DNA of 64,000 nucleotides from an uncultured Rhodoblastus sp. Its GTDB lineage: Bacteria; Pseudomonadota; Alphaproteobacteria; Rhizobiales; Beijerinckiaceae. Location: NCBI RefSeq assembly GCF_903903185.1, contig NZ_CAIUXT010000120.1, positions 19,021 through 83,020 of the forward strand, written 5' to 3'. Shown here in pieces: positions 31,840 through 42,200 of this stretch; position 1 is the stretch's first letter, and each line of letters starts with the position of its first letter. Under the pieces are notes generated by a model, which saw only the letters and a program-made list of their open reading frames with translations, was not told the origin of the DNA and did no database searches. The translations under genes were made by a program, and so were the position numbers.

Positions 31840-32460
31840 TCAAAGCAGCGGTTTCAATTCCGCCGCCGCCTGTTCCGGCGCCCGTTCCAGATTGAACGCG
31901 CGCACGAATTTGCCGTAGCGGTCCATCAGATAGATCACAGCGCTATGGTCCATCGTGTAGTCGCCGTTGGCGCCGGCCGCCTTGCGCGCGTAGACGCGAA
32001 AACCGGCCAGAACCTTGTCGATTGCCGCGCGGTCGCCCGACAGACCGACGATTCGCGGATCGAAATTTTCGGCATAGCGCTGCATCAGTTCCGGCGTGTC
32101 GCGCTCTGGGTCGACGGTGATGAACAGCGCCTTGATTTTCGCGTCGGGCCCCAGCGCGCGCAATACTTCCGAGATCTGGAACAGCGTCGTCGGGCAGACG
32201 TCGGGGCAATGGGTGTAGCCGAAGAATGCCAGATAAGGCGCGCCCCGGACATCGGCGTCGGTGACGATGCGCCCGCCGCCCGTCTCCAGCCGGAACGGGC
32301 CGCCGATCCCCGCCGGGGACGAAGAACCTGCCCCCGGCTTGCCGCCGCCCAGCGACCCAAGGCCGATGGCGAGGGCGGCGAGGACCACGGCGAGGGCCGC
32401 CAGACCCAGCAGCAGCGCGCGCGGGGTTTTCGACTCGGACGATTTTGTCGGGGCGGCCAT
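31840..32460 (-). CDS. SCO family protein (SCO1/SenC, copper/thioredoxin-like)
   Basis: APYLAFFGYTHCPDVCPTTLFQISEVLRALG...VDPERDTPELMQRYAENFD; distal HSAVIYLMDRYG. Confidence 0.94.
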   Translation of the reverse strand: MAAPTKSSESKTPRALLLGLAALAVVLAALAIGLGSLGGGKPGAGSSSPAGIGGPFRLETGGGRIVTDADVRGAPYLAFFGYTHCPDVCPTTLFQISEVLRALGPDAKIKALFITVDPERDTPELMQRYAENFDPRIVGLSGDRAAIDKVLAGFRVYARKAAGANGDYTMDHSAVIYLMDRYGKFVRAFNLERAPEQAAAELKPLL

Positions 32461-32479
32461 GCGAAACTCGCAAAAGAGG

Positions 32480-32617
32480 TCAGAGACAGGTCCAGACCGA
32501 GGTCAGGGCGTCGATGAATACCAGCGGGCCATACAGGACCCAAAGCGCCAAGGCCGCCGCGAACAGCGCGACGCCGAGGCCGCCGGAAAGCCATGCCCAG
32601 AAATTTTCGCGCGCCAT
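32480..32617 (-). CDS. small single-TM protein (45 aa)
   Basis: Read by hand: MARENFWAWLSGGLGVALFAAALALWVLYGPLVFIDALTSVWTCL*, filling the gap between SCO and RND genes; not in the supplied ORF track because it is short. Confidence 0.55.
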   Translation of the reverse strand: MARENFWAWLSGGLGVALFAAALALWVLYGPLVFIDALTSVWTCL

Positions 32618-32629
32618 GGGCCGCGCCTC

Positions 32630-35600
32630 CTAGTCCGCGGGCTTGAGGAGCGCATGTGGCCCCGGTTCGCCTCCATGTCCAGAGCCCGGCTCGGCGCCCG
32701 ATTGCGGCGCCGGAATGCGGAACCAGGCGACATAGAGCGCCGGCAGGAACAACAGCGTCAGCGCCGTGCCGATGACGATGCCGCCCATCATCGCATAGGC
32801 CATCGGCCCCCAGAAGATCTCGTGCGAGATCGGAATCAGCGCCAGGGTCGCGGCGGCGGCGGTCAGCATGATCGGCCGCATCCGGTGTTCGGTCGCCTCA
32901 TGGACGGCTTGCCAGGGCGGCTTGCCTTCGCCCAGCAGGGTTTCGATCTGGATGATCAGAATCACCGAATTGCGGATCAATATGCCGATCAGCGCGAGAA
33001 TGCCGAGAATGGCGACGAAGCCCATCGGCGAATGACTCGGCAGCAGAGCCGCGACGACGCCGATGACCGCCAGCGGCGCAACGGCGAAGACCAGAAACAG
33101 CCGCGAAAAACTTTGCAGCTGGATCATCAGGATCGTCGCCATGATGAACAGCATCAAGGGCATGACCTCGGCGATCGGCCCTTGCGCCTTGGCGCTTTCC
33201 TCGACCGCGCCGCCGACCACGGCGTGATAGAAGGGCGGCAGGGTTTCGGCGAATTTCTGGACCGCGGGCGCGAGTTCGTCGACCACGGTCGCCGCCTGCA
33301 CATTATCCTCGATGCCGACCTTGATGGTTACGGTGGGCTGGCGCGCGCGGCGCCAGATCACCGGCTGTTCGAGGCCGTAGCTGAAGCGCGTCACCGCCGC
33401 GAGCGGCGCCGACTGGCCGTTCGAAGCCGGCAATTGCAGGTTTTGCAGGGTTTCGATCGAGGCGCGCTCGTCCTCGCGGGCGCGGCCAATGACGTCGATG
33501 AGATAAATATCGTCGCGCACCTGCGTCACCAGCGCGCCATTGACCACGCTGTTCAGCGCGGTCGCTATGTCCTGCGAGGAGACGCCGAGCAGCCGCGCCT
33601 TGTCCTGCAGCACATTGACCTTGACCTTGCGCGCCGGTTCGCCCCAGTCGAAGGTCACGAGACCGAGATGCGGGTTTTTGGCGACGACGCTGCCGAGCTG
33701 GCGGGACAGGTCGCGCACTTTCTGCACGTCCGGTCCGCTGACGCGATATTGCACCGGGCGCCCGACCGGCGGGCCGATGTCGAGCAGATGAACCAGGGCG
33801 TCGGTTCCGGGGAAGGCGAAGCGCAGCCATTCCGAATATTTCCGGCGCAGGCGGTCGCGCGCCTCGATGCTTTTGGTCAGGATCACGGTCTGGCCGAAAA
33901 ACACATTGGCCGGCTGCACGTCGAAGGACAGAACGAAGCGCAAGGCGCCCCGGCCGACATAGCTCGAAAACAGTTCGATATCCTTCTCGCCGATGAGCAT
34001 TTCGCGCTCGAAACGCGCCATTTGCGCGTCGGTGTCGGCGATCGAGGCGTTTTGCGGCAGGTTCCAGTCGACGATCAGCTCCGGGCGGTCGGAACTGGGA
34101 AAAAACTGCTGCTGCACGAAGCCCATGCCGAACACCGCCAGCGCGAAGGCGGCGAGCGTCGCGCCGATGGTCAGCCAGCGCCAGCGCATGCAGAATTCGA
34201 GGGTCTTGGCGAACAATCCGCCGATGCGGCCCTTTTCGCCTTCCGCATGGGTTTTCATCTTCGCCGGCAGGATGGTCACGCCGAGCAGCGGGGTGAACAG
34301 CACCGCGACGAACCAGGACACGACCAGCGACACCGCGATGACGACGAAAAGCGTGAAGGTGAATTCGCCGGCGGCGCTGCTGTTGAGGCCGATCGGAATG
34401 AAGCCCGCGACCGTCACCAGCGTTCCCGTGAGCATCGGAAAGGCGGTGGACGTATAGACATAGGTGGCCGCCTTGCGCAGGTCGTCGCCGGCTTCGAGCC
34501 GCGCCACCATCATCTCGACCGCGATCATCGCGTCATCGACCAGAAGCCCGAGCGCAATGATCAGCGCGCCGAGCGAAATGCGCTGCAACGAAATATGGGT
34601 TTCGGCCATGTAGAGGAAGGTGATGGCGAGCACCAGCGGGATGGCGATGGCCACCACCAGACCGGCGCGCCAGCCGAGGCTGACGAAACTGATCGCCAGC
34701 ACGATCACCACCGCCTCGAACAGCGCGCGGGTGAAGCCGGAAACCGCCTCGTCCACCACGGCGGGCTGGTCGGAAACCCGGTGCACGTCGACGCCGATGG
34801 GCAGGTCGGCCTTGATCCGCTCCATCTCCTGTTCCAGCGCCGCGCCGAATTCGAGCAGGTTCGAGCCGGCCTTCATGCCGATGGCGAGTCCGATCGCCGG
34901 CTGGCCGTTGAAGCGAAACAGGTTTTCCGGCGGATCGATATAGGTTCGCCGGATCGTCGCCACATCGGTCAGCGGAAAGAAGCGGTCGTTGACGCGCAAG
35001 TTTATCGAGCGAAGGCTTTCCTCCGAGGAAAACTGGCCGCTGACGCGGATGGCGATCTCCTCCGGCCCGGCCTGCACGAAGCCCGAGGGCGTGACGGCGT
35101 TCTGGGCTGCGAGCGTCGCCATCACCGTCTGGCTGTCGAGGCCGAGCGAGGCGATCTGCCTTGTCGAGAATTCGAGATAGATCACCTCGTTTTGCGCGCC
35201 GACCAGATCGACGCGGCCGACATTGGGCACGGTCAGCGCGCGGGACCGGGCGTTTTCGACCCGGTCCCGCAATTGCCGAAGAGTCAATCCGTCGCTGGTG
35301 AAGGCATAAATATTGCCGAACACGTCGCCGAACCGGTCGTTGTAGAAGGGTCCCTGCACGCCGCTCGGAAACTGGTTCTTGATATCGGCGACCATGTTGC
35401 GCACGCGCACCCAGATCGCCTCGACGTCGCGCGCCTTTGTGGTGTCGAGCAGGTTGACGAACACGGTGGTCTCGCCCGCCGTGGTCACCGACTTGGTGTA
35501 GTAGAGCGATTCCAGCTCTTCGAGCTTCTTCTCGATCCGCTCGGTGACCTGAAGCGTGACCTCGTCCGCCGTCGCGCCGGGCCATTTGGCCTGCACCACC

Positions 35601-35743
35601 ATGGTCTTGATGGTGAAATTGGGATCTTCCTCGCGCCCGAGCTTCAAATAGGAGAAGGCGCCCGCCAACAGGAAGACGATCATGAAATACCAGACGAGGG
35701 AGCGGTGTTCGAGCGCCCAGTCGGAAAGATTGAATTTTTTCAA
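32630..35743 (-). CDS. efflux RND transporter permease subunit
   Basis: 1037 aa, RND architecture with multiple TM helices; LGALIIALGLLVDDAMIAVEMMVARLEAG; ALIGILIRNSVILIIQIE. Confidence 0.95.
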   Translation of the reverse strand: MKKFNLSDWALEHRSLVWYFMIVFLLAGAFSYLKLGREEDPNFTIKTMVVQAKWPGATADEVTLQVTERIEKKLEELESLYYTKSVTTAGETTVFVNLLDTTKARDVEAIWVRVRNMVADIKNQFPSGVQGPFYNDRFGDVFGNIYAFTSDGLTLRQLRDRVENARSRALTVPNVGRVDLVGAQNEVIYLEFSTRQIASLGLDSQTVMATLAAQNAVTPSGFVQAGPEEIAIRVSGQFSSEESLRSINLRVNDRFFPLTDVATIRRTYIDPPENLFRFNGQPAIGLAIGMKAGSNLLEFGAALEQEMERIKADLPIGVDVHRVSDQPAVVDEAVSGFTRALFEAVVIVLAISFVSLGWRAGLVVAIAIPLVLAITFLYMAETHISLQRISLGALIIALGLLVDDAMIAVEMMVARLEAGDDLRKAATYVYTSTAFPMLTGTLVTVAGFIPIGLNSSAAGEFTFTLFVVIAVSLVVSWFVAVLFTPLLGVTILPAKMKTHAEGEKGRIGGLFAKTLEFCMRWRWLTIGATLAAFALAVFGMGFVQQQFFPSSDRPELIVDWNLPQNASIADTDAQMARFEREMLIGEKDIELFSSYVGRGALRFVLSFDVQPANVFFGQTVILTKSIEARDRLRRKYSEWLRFAFPGTDALVHLLDIGPPVGRPVQYRVSGPDVQKVRDLSRQLGSVVAKNPHLGLVTFDWGEPARKVKVNVLQDKARLLGVSSQDIATALNSVVNGALVTQVRDDIYLIDVIGRAREDERASIETLQNLQLPASNGQSAPLAAVTRFSYGLEQPVIWRRARQPTVTIKVGIEDNVQAATVVDELAPAVQKFAETLPPFYHAVVGGAVEESAKAQGPIAEVMPLMLFIMATILMIQLQSFSRLFLVFAVAPLAVIGVVAALLPSHSPMGFVAILGILALIGILIRNSVILIIQIETLLGEGKPPWQAVHEATEHRMRPIMLTAAAATLALIPISHEIFWGPMAYAMMGGIVIGTALTLLFLPALYVAWFRIPAPQSGAEPGSGHGGEPGPHALLKPAD

Positions 35744-36831
35744 GGCGCGTCGCTCCCGTCGATCCGCACGGCCTGCCCGTCCTTGAGGCGATGCACGCCC
35801 GCGGTGACGACGCGTTCGCCCGCCTTCAGGCCGCCGCGCACGATCCAGCGGTCGTCGCGGTCCGGCGTGACCTCGACGTCGCGCAGCGAAACCTTGAGGC
35901 TTTGCGGATCGACGACGAAAACCCGGGACTTTTCGCCTTCCTGCAGCAAGGCGGAGCCGGGCACGCGGATCGCCGCGCCGGCGCCGGCGACCGGCCGGGC
36001 GAAGATGGTGGCGCCGAGGCGGAAGGAATCCGGCGGATTGTCGAGCGCCACCTTGATCCGCCGCGTGCGGGTGGCGTCGTCGGCCTGCGGCGCCATTTCG
36101 CGCACCACGCCATCGACCGCAACGGATGGGTCGAGTTGCAGCGTTACCTTGAACGGCGAGCCGATCGACAAGGCGTCGGCGACATGGTTGGGCGCGTCGA
36201 TCACCGCGTCGCGCCGGCTCGGTTCGGCAATGGTGACGATGGGCTGGCCGGGCGAGACGGTCTGGCCGATTTCGGCGCTGGTCGCCGTGACCACGCCGGC
36301 GTAATCGGCTTTCAAGACGGCATAGGAAAGCTGCTCCTTGGCCTTGAGCAGATTGGCCTCGGCCTGGGCCATGCTGGCCTGCGCCGAGGCGCGCTCCTGT
36401 TCGGCGGCGTCGAAAGTCGCCTGCGAGGCGGTTTTCTTGGCGAGCAGTTTCTTTTGGCGCGCTTCGGCGGTGACGGCGTTGTCATAATGGGCGCGGGCGC
36501 TGGCGAGCGCCGCCGAAGCGGTGCGCGCCGCCATTTCCAGCGACAGCGGATCGATGGCCGCGAGCAATTGCCCGGCCTCGACGCGGTCGCCGGCCTTGAC
36601 CGGGCGGGAGATCATCCGGCCGAGCACGCGAAAGCCGAACGGGCTCTGCACCTGTGGCTGCACCGTGCCGGACAGCACGACGTCGAGCGGCGGCGTCGGC
36701 GCGGCGACGAGGGTCAGCACCGGGCGCACGGGTTCTTGCGCCTCCTGCTTCTTGCCGCAAGCGGCGAGCGAGGCCAGCAGCAGCAGTGGCGCAAACGAAA
36801 GCGCCAAAGGCCTGAGACCTGTCGCCATCAC
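35740..36831 (-). CDS. efflux RND transporter periplasmic adaptor (MFP) subunit
   Basis: Lipoprotein-like N-terminus LASLAACGKK; GTVQPQVQSPFGFRVLGRMISRPVKAGDRVEAGQLLAAID; YAGVVTATSAEIGQTVSPGQPIVTIAE. Confidence 0.93.
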   Translation of the reverse strand: MMATGLRPLALSFAPLLLLASLAACGKKQEAQEPVRPVLTLVAAPTPPLDVVLSGTVQPQVQSPFGFRVLGRMISRPVKAGDRVEAGQLLAAIDPLSLEMAARTASAALASARAHYDNAVTAEARQKKLLAKKTASQATFDAAEQERASAQASMAQAEANLLKAKEQLSYAVLKADYAGVVTATSAEIGQTVSPGQPIVTIAEPSRRDAVIDAPNHVADALSIGSPFKVTLQLDPSVAVDGVVREMAPQADDATRTRRIKVALDNPPDSFRLGATIFARPVAGAGAAIRVPGSALLQEGEKSRVFVVDPQSLKVSLRDVEVTPDRDDRWIVRGGLKAGERVVTAGVHRLKDGQAVRIDGSDAP

Positions 36832-37910
36832 GAGGCCTCCGGTTTCTGCACCTGCACGGCCTGGCCCTCGCGAAGGAACTTGGTTCCCTCGGTCACGACC
36901 AGGTCGCCGTTCGCCAAGCCTTCCCGCAACACGAATTTTTCCTTTTCATAGAACACCACGACAATGGGCCGGACGGTCGCCGTTCCGGTGGCGGGATCGA
37001 TCACCCAGACGGCGGGCTGTCCGTCCTTTTCCGACATGGCGGTCCAGGGCAGCACGACGACATTTTCGAGGCGCCAGTAGCCGCGGCCGGTCACCGCCGC
37101 GCCGAGCGGCATGGCGGCGGCGTTTTCGGCGATTTCGACCTTGACCTGTACCGTGCCGGTCTTTTCATCGACCACCGGGGAAACTTCCCTGATTTTTCCA
37201 CGCGCCGTGATCTTGGGATCGGCGACGAGCGCGAGTTCTATGCCCGGCCGGCTCAGGCTCTGGGCGAAAATCGATTCGAAGACGTTGAACACGGCGTCGC
37301 GCGGCCCGTCCTCGGCGAAGCCGAAAGCCGCTTCCGCCGCTTGCGCCACCTGGCCGACCTCGATATTGCGGGCGGTGATGACGCCCGAATGGCCGGCGCG
37401 CAACTCGGTATAGGACAAGGCGTCCTGCGCGCTCGCGAGCTGCGCTCTGGCGGCGTCGAGCGAGCCGGCGGCGGCGCGCTGCTCGCGATCGGCGAGATCG
37501 AAACTGGCCTGGGTGGTGAAGCCATTGGCGAGCAGCGCTTTCTGCCGCTCGAAAGTGGCGGCGGTCTGGCGCATGGTCGCCTCCGCTCCCGTCAGCCCGG
37601 CCTTGGCGGCGTCGAGATCGGCCTGCTGCTCGGAAGGATCGAGCCGGGCCAGAATCGTGTCGGCTTCCACATGCTGGCCGACATCGCCCGATCTTGCGAT
37701 CACCCGCCCGCTGACGCGAAAGGACAGTTCGGTCTGGACGCGGGCGCGAACGACGCCGGTCAGGGTCACCGACCCCTCATAGGATTGCGGCGCCGCTTTT
37801 TGCGCGAGCACGTTAAGCGGCGGCTTTTCGGCGCCGGGACGGGACTCGCCGCATCCGGCGAGCGCCAGGGCGAGAAGCCCAACAGCGGCGGAACCCAGCC
37901 TGGTTCTCAT
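36828..37910 (-). CDS. second efflux RND periplasmic adaptor (MFP) subunit
   Basis: Lipobox LALALAGCGES; TGVVRARVQTELSFRVSGRVIARSGDVGQHVEADTILARLD; HSGVITARNIEVGQVAQAAEA. Confidence 0.92.
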   Translation of the reverse strand: MRTRLGSAAVGLLALALAGCGESRPGAEKPPLNVLAQKAAPQSYEGSVTLTGVVRARVQTELSFRVSGRVIARSGDVGQHVEADTILARLDPSEQQADLDAAKAGLTGAEATMRQTAATFERQKALLANGFTTQASFDLADREQRAAAGSLDAARAQLASAQDALSYTELRAGHSGVITARNIEVGQVAQAAEAAFGFAEDGPRDAVFNVFESIFAQSLSRPGIELALVADPKITARGKIREVSPVVDEKTGTVQVKVEIAENAAAMPLGAAVTGRGYWRLENVVVLPWTAMSEKDGQPAVWVIDPATGTATVRPIVVVFYEKEKFVLREGLANGDLVVTEGTKFLREGQAVQVQKPEAS

Positions 37911-38098
37911 GGCCCATCCTCGTATCGCGATCTCGAAAAAGTTGCTGTCGTTCGGCGACGCAGGATTGGGGTTGGCCAGCCTGAAAGTCAACAAGCGGGA
38001 CAAAGATGGCGGGAGCGCGTCCCCTGACGGCGAGCGGACGGCTCCCGGGAGGGGCTTGCAGCCGACGACGCGCCCCGATATAGAACAACGCTCGCGCT

Positions 38099-38174
38099 GC
38101 TCCCTTCGTCTAGCGGTCCAGGACGTCGCCCTCTCACGGCGAAAACAGGGGTTCGATTCCCCTAGGGAGCGCCA
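38099..38174 (+). tRNA. tRNA-Glu (CTC)
   Basis: Cloverleaf gctccct-tcgtctagcggtccagga-cgtcgccctctcacggcga-aaacaggggttcgattcccctagggagcgcca; anticodon CTC; encoded CCA. Confidence 0.95.
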
Positions 38175-38397
38175 AATAAATCAAAAACTTAGCTTTCGAT
38201 CCGGGCTTGTGTCCTGTGCGCGTGTGGCCTGGACTGAGCGCGAAATGGACCATGTGGCGCCGGACGGATTCGTTTTATCTTGCCTGGGAACGGGGAGATG
38301 AGCGGTTGAAACAGCCGTTAGCGCAAACCCGGGGCTGAATGCTGTCGGCAATCGAATGAACCTTCGATCGACAGGAGCAATTTTTCGGTAACCAAGC

Positions 38398-38660
38398 TCA
38401 ATTCTTGGCGGCGCCGACGTCTTCCAGAAATTCCGACAGAGGCGAACGCCCGGTCGGCAAAACGCGATCGCGTTCTTGTCGCTGCGACATAGATCAAATG
38501 CCTCTGGGTATTATACGCCACGTCGAGATCTCTTTCGTCGGAGACGCTCTCCATGCGCTCCTGAAGCGAAATGATATCTTCTTCACAGGCCATGACGGCG
38601 ACAGATAGAAACTCCAACCCCTTCGCTAAATGCATTGTGCTGAGCCGGGGTCCTCCATCG
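38398..38660 (-). pseudogene. C-terminal remnant of a UvrD/PcrA-type ATP-dependent DNA helicase
   Basis: RLSTMHLAKGLEFLSVAVMACEEDIISLQERME...RHLIYVAATRTR then a frameshift; the shifted frame continues RDRVLPTGRSPLSEFLEDVGAAKN*; no N-terminal helicase present. Confidence 0.75.
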
Positions 38661-38975
38661 CCCGCCACCGAACGCAAGGACCTGGAGGTTTCCGGAGGCG
38701 CTCGGCTTATCGAAGCGGGCGATCAGCCGCCCCTTCCGATAGATGCAAAGCGCGCAAAACAAACGCCCGAGTGGATTTGGGGCCTGATTGCGACATTCGC
38801 GATGACGGCCGCGGGTAGCTGGCTGGTGCTGAACAGGGGTATGCAAGGGCTCAGAAATAGCGTCCGCACATTCGACGCGCCACTTCTTGACGGGTTGCGA
38901 TTGGATGCATGCGTGCAATGGGCGGTGCAGTGTGGCGAAGAGGCGGAGTCCCTCTGGTGCAAGCGTGAAGGCTAA
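38571..38975 (+). CDS. hypothetical protein with one TM helix and Cys-rich tail (possible fragment)
   Basis: WIWGLIATFAMTAAGSWLVLNRGM TM segment and RLDACVQWAVQCGEEAESLWCKREG tail; start uncertain, overlaps helicase remnant antisense. Confidence 0.35.
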   Translation: MISSSQAMTATDRNSNPFAKCIVLSRGPPSPATERKDLEVSGGARLIEAGDQPPLPIDAKRAKQTPEWIWGLIATFAMTAAGSWLVLNRGMQGLRNSVRTFDAPLLDGLRLDACVQWAVQCGEEAESLWCKREG

Positions 38976-39247
38976 GAGCACGCGACTAACTTTCCGTTCG
39001 AGAACGTTGGAGAGCGAGGAATCTCCTCAAAATTGATTGGCGCTGGGCAAGTTTGCTCTCAGAATATCCGCACCTCGTTCTCCCAAATTGCTTGCTCAAA
39101 CCAGAGCGCGACGACGGCCGCCGTCGATCGCCGGCAGTCGCCGCAGCGCGAACTCGCGAGGCTCCTCGGCCGCACGTCCGGCTTGCGCGAAATGGCAAAA
39201 TGGCGCAGCTTATTTATTAATTTGAAACAATTCGATCAGGGTCCATT

Positions 39248-42200
39248 TTGACCATGGCGCGTCTTTTCATCAGTCATTCAAGCTGGAACAACGACAAAGC
39301 CGTCGAGGTCCGCGACTGGCTCGCCAAAAATGGCTGGCAGGACGTCTTCCTCGATCTCGATCCGGAGCGCGGCATTGTCGCGGGCCAGCGCTGGAGGGAG
39401 GCGCTGCAGAAAGCCGCCTGGCGCTGCGAAGTCGTCCTTGCGCTGGTCTCGAAGGAATGGCTCGATTCGTTCATGTGCCGGTCAGAGGTCGAGACCGCGC
39501 GCCTGATGGGCAAGAAGGTGATCGTGGCGCTTGTCGGGATCGACAAAGCCCAGGTCCCGCCTGACCTCACCGACGAACAATTCATCGATCTGACCGGCGA
39601 CCCGGACGCCTACCGGCGCCTCAAGGAAGGGTTGAAGCGCGCAGGCCTAGACCCGACGAGCTTCCCCTTCCCGCCCGATCGGCGTCCATACCCCGGGTTC
39701 GCTTATTTTGAAGAGCAGGACGCCGCCGTCTATTTCGGCCGTGACGCACAGAACGTGCGCGGCCTCGACGACATGCGCAGGCTCGCCCGCACCGGCGTCA
39801 CGCGCATGTCCGTCATTCTGGGCGCCTCGGGATCGGGCAAGTCGTCCTTCCTGCGCGCCGGCCTGTGGCCGCGCCTGAAGCGTGACGACCGCGCGTGGCT
39901 GCCGTTGCCGATCGTCCGGCCCGAGCGCGCGGCGATCTCGGGGGCCTATGGTCTTGCCGCAGCGCTCTGCCAGATCGCCGGCGATCCCCGGTTTTCCGGC
40001 GGCATGCGCCAGCGCGGCCTGCCCCGCAGCCGCATTGACATCCAGGACGCCCTCGAAAAGACGGACGACGAACTCGCCAAGTTGCTCGCCGCCCTGCGCG
40101 ACATCGCGCAGGCGAGTTTTGCCGGCGAGGATGCGCGGCCGCCGACGGTCCTGCTCGCCATCGACCAGGGCGAGGAATTGTTCAACGAGGAGGGCCGCGA
40201 AGAGGCGAAGCGCCTGATCGACCTGCTGACGAAGACGCTGGCCGCCGACCCGCGCACGATGGCGGTCCTGGTCATGCGGTCGGACGCGTTTCCTCTGGTC
40301 CAGAGCGACCCCGCGCTCGCCGCCCTGCCGAAGGACACGTTCACCCTCGACATGATGCTGGAAGGCTCCTTCCGCGCGGTGATCGAAGGCCCGGCGCGGC
40401 TCGTCGAGCCGCCGCTCAAGATCGACGCGCAGCTCACGGACGCGCTGCTGGAGGACATTTCCGGGCAGGACGCCTTGCCGCTGCTCGCCTTCACCCTCGC
40501 CCATCTCTATGACAACACCCGCGCGGACAACGCGCTGACCCTGGACGGCTATGAAAAAATCGGGCGCGTGGAAGGGGTGATCGACAAGACGGTCGCGCAA
40601 GCCTTCGCGGAGGCGGTCGCAAGACGCGAGGCGCCCGAGGAAACGGAGGAGCAGCTCAAGCTCGCGCGCTCGGCCTTCATTCCGCATCTGGCGCAGGTCA
40701 ACCCCGTCAACCCCGCAGGCCAGTTCGCGCGCCGCGTGGCGCCGCGCGAAAAGATTCCGGAGGAGGCGCGGTCGCTGATCGACCGCTTTGCCGAGCAGCG
40801 CCTGCTGATCAGGGACCGCCGGAAGGACGCCGACGGGAAGGATGTCGACGTCTTCGAAGTCGCGCATGAGGCGCTGTTACGCCAGCCGCCATTCGCCGAA
40901 TGGTTGGAGGATGATCGTGACTTCCTCGTCTGGCGCGAGAGGCTGAGCCAAGCTCGCACGGCCTTCGCCGCCAATCAGCGCGGTCTGCTGGCGGACCGCG
41001 AGCTTTCGATCGCGCGCGACTACCTGCAAACCCGCACCGAGCGCGAGTTCGAACCGGCCGATCTCGCCTTCATCCGCGACAGCATCGCCGACGACGACAA
41101 GCGGCGTGCGGATGAGGCCGAAGAGCAACGAAAAAGGGAAGCCGCCGAGAAGGAAGAGCAGGAGCGACGCATTCGAGACGCGGAGCGAATCGCTGAGGAG
41201 CAGACCAAGGCGGCGGCCGCCCAAAAGCAGGTCGCGGAGGAGCAGACGAAGGCGAACGCTGCGCAAAAACGCACCAATCGGGCGGTTCAGGCGGGATTGG
41301 CGGCGGCCCTGGTGATCGCTGCATTGGCAGGATGGCAGTATTTCGTTGCCAATGCGGCAAAGAAAGAAGCCCAAGCCAGCGCGGAGCGAGAAAAGGCTAG
41401 CGCCGATCAGGCCAAGGCAAACTTACGCGAGGCGCAGATCACGCAATCGCGCTACCTCGCCGATCAGGCGCGCCAGCGCCGCGAGGCGGGCGATGTCGGG
41501 AGCGCAGCCCTGCTTGCGCTCGAGGCTCTGCCGGATGCTGCCGCCGGGACGCCGCAGCCCTATGTCCCCGAGGCCGAGTTGCAGCTCGACGTCACCTGGC
41601 GCGATCTGCGCGAGCGCTTCCTTGTGGGCCATGAAGAGCGGGTGTGGAGCGCGGCATTCAGCCCCGACGGCCAGCACATTGTCACCGCGTCTGACGACAA
41701 GACGGCGCGGGTTTGGGACGCAGCGAGCGGCAAGCCGATCGGAGCGCCGCTCAAAGGCCATGAGGATGTCGTGCGGAGCGCGGCATTCAGCCCCGACGGC
41801 AAGCGGATCGTCACTGCGTCCTCCGACCAGACGGCGCGGGTGTGGGACGCGGCGACCGGGAAGCCGATCGGCGAGCCGCTCAGAGGGCATGATGGATTGG
41901 TCTATCGCGCGGCGTTCAGCCCCGACGGCCAGCGCATTGTCACCGCGTCGTCCGACAAGACGGCGCGGGTTTGGGACGCGGAGAGCAGGAAGCCGAACGG
42001 CGATCCGCTCGGAGGCCATGAGGATGTCGTGTGGAGCGCGGCGTTCAGCCCGGACGGTCAGCGAATCGTCACCGCGTCTTGGGACAGGACGGCGCGGGTG
42101 TGGGACGCGGCGAGCGGGAAGCCGATCGCCAAGCCGCTAAGTGGCCATGAGGGTGAGGCGAATAGCGCGGCGTTCAGTCCCGACGGCAAGCGCATCGTCA

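Noticed and set aside
32261-36304. 1347-aa plus-strand ORF
   Set aside because: Lies antisense to the clear RND permease/adaptor genes; low-complexity R/D/H-rich translation typical of antisense frames in GC-rich DNA.
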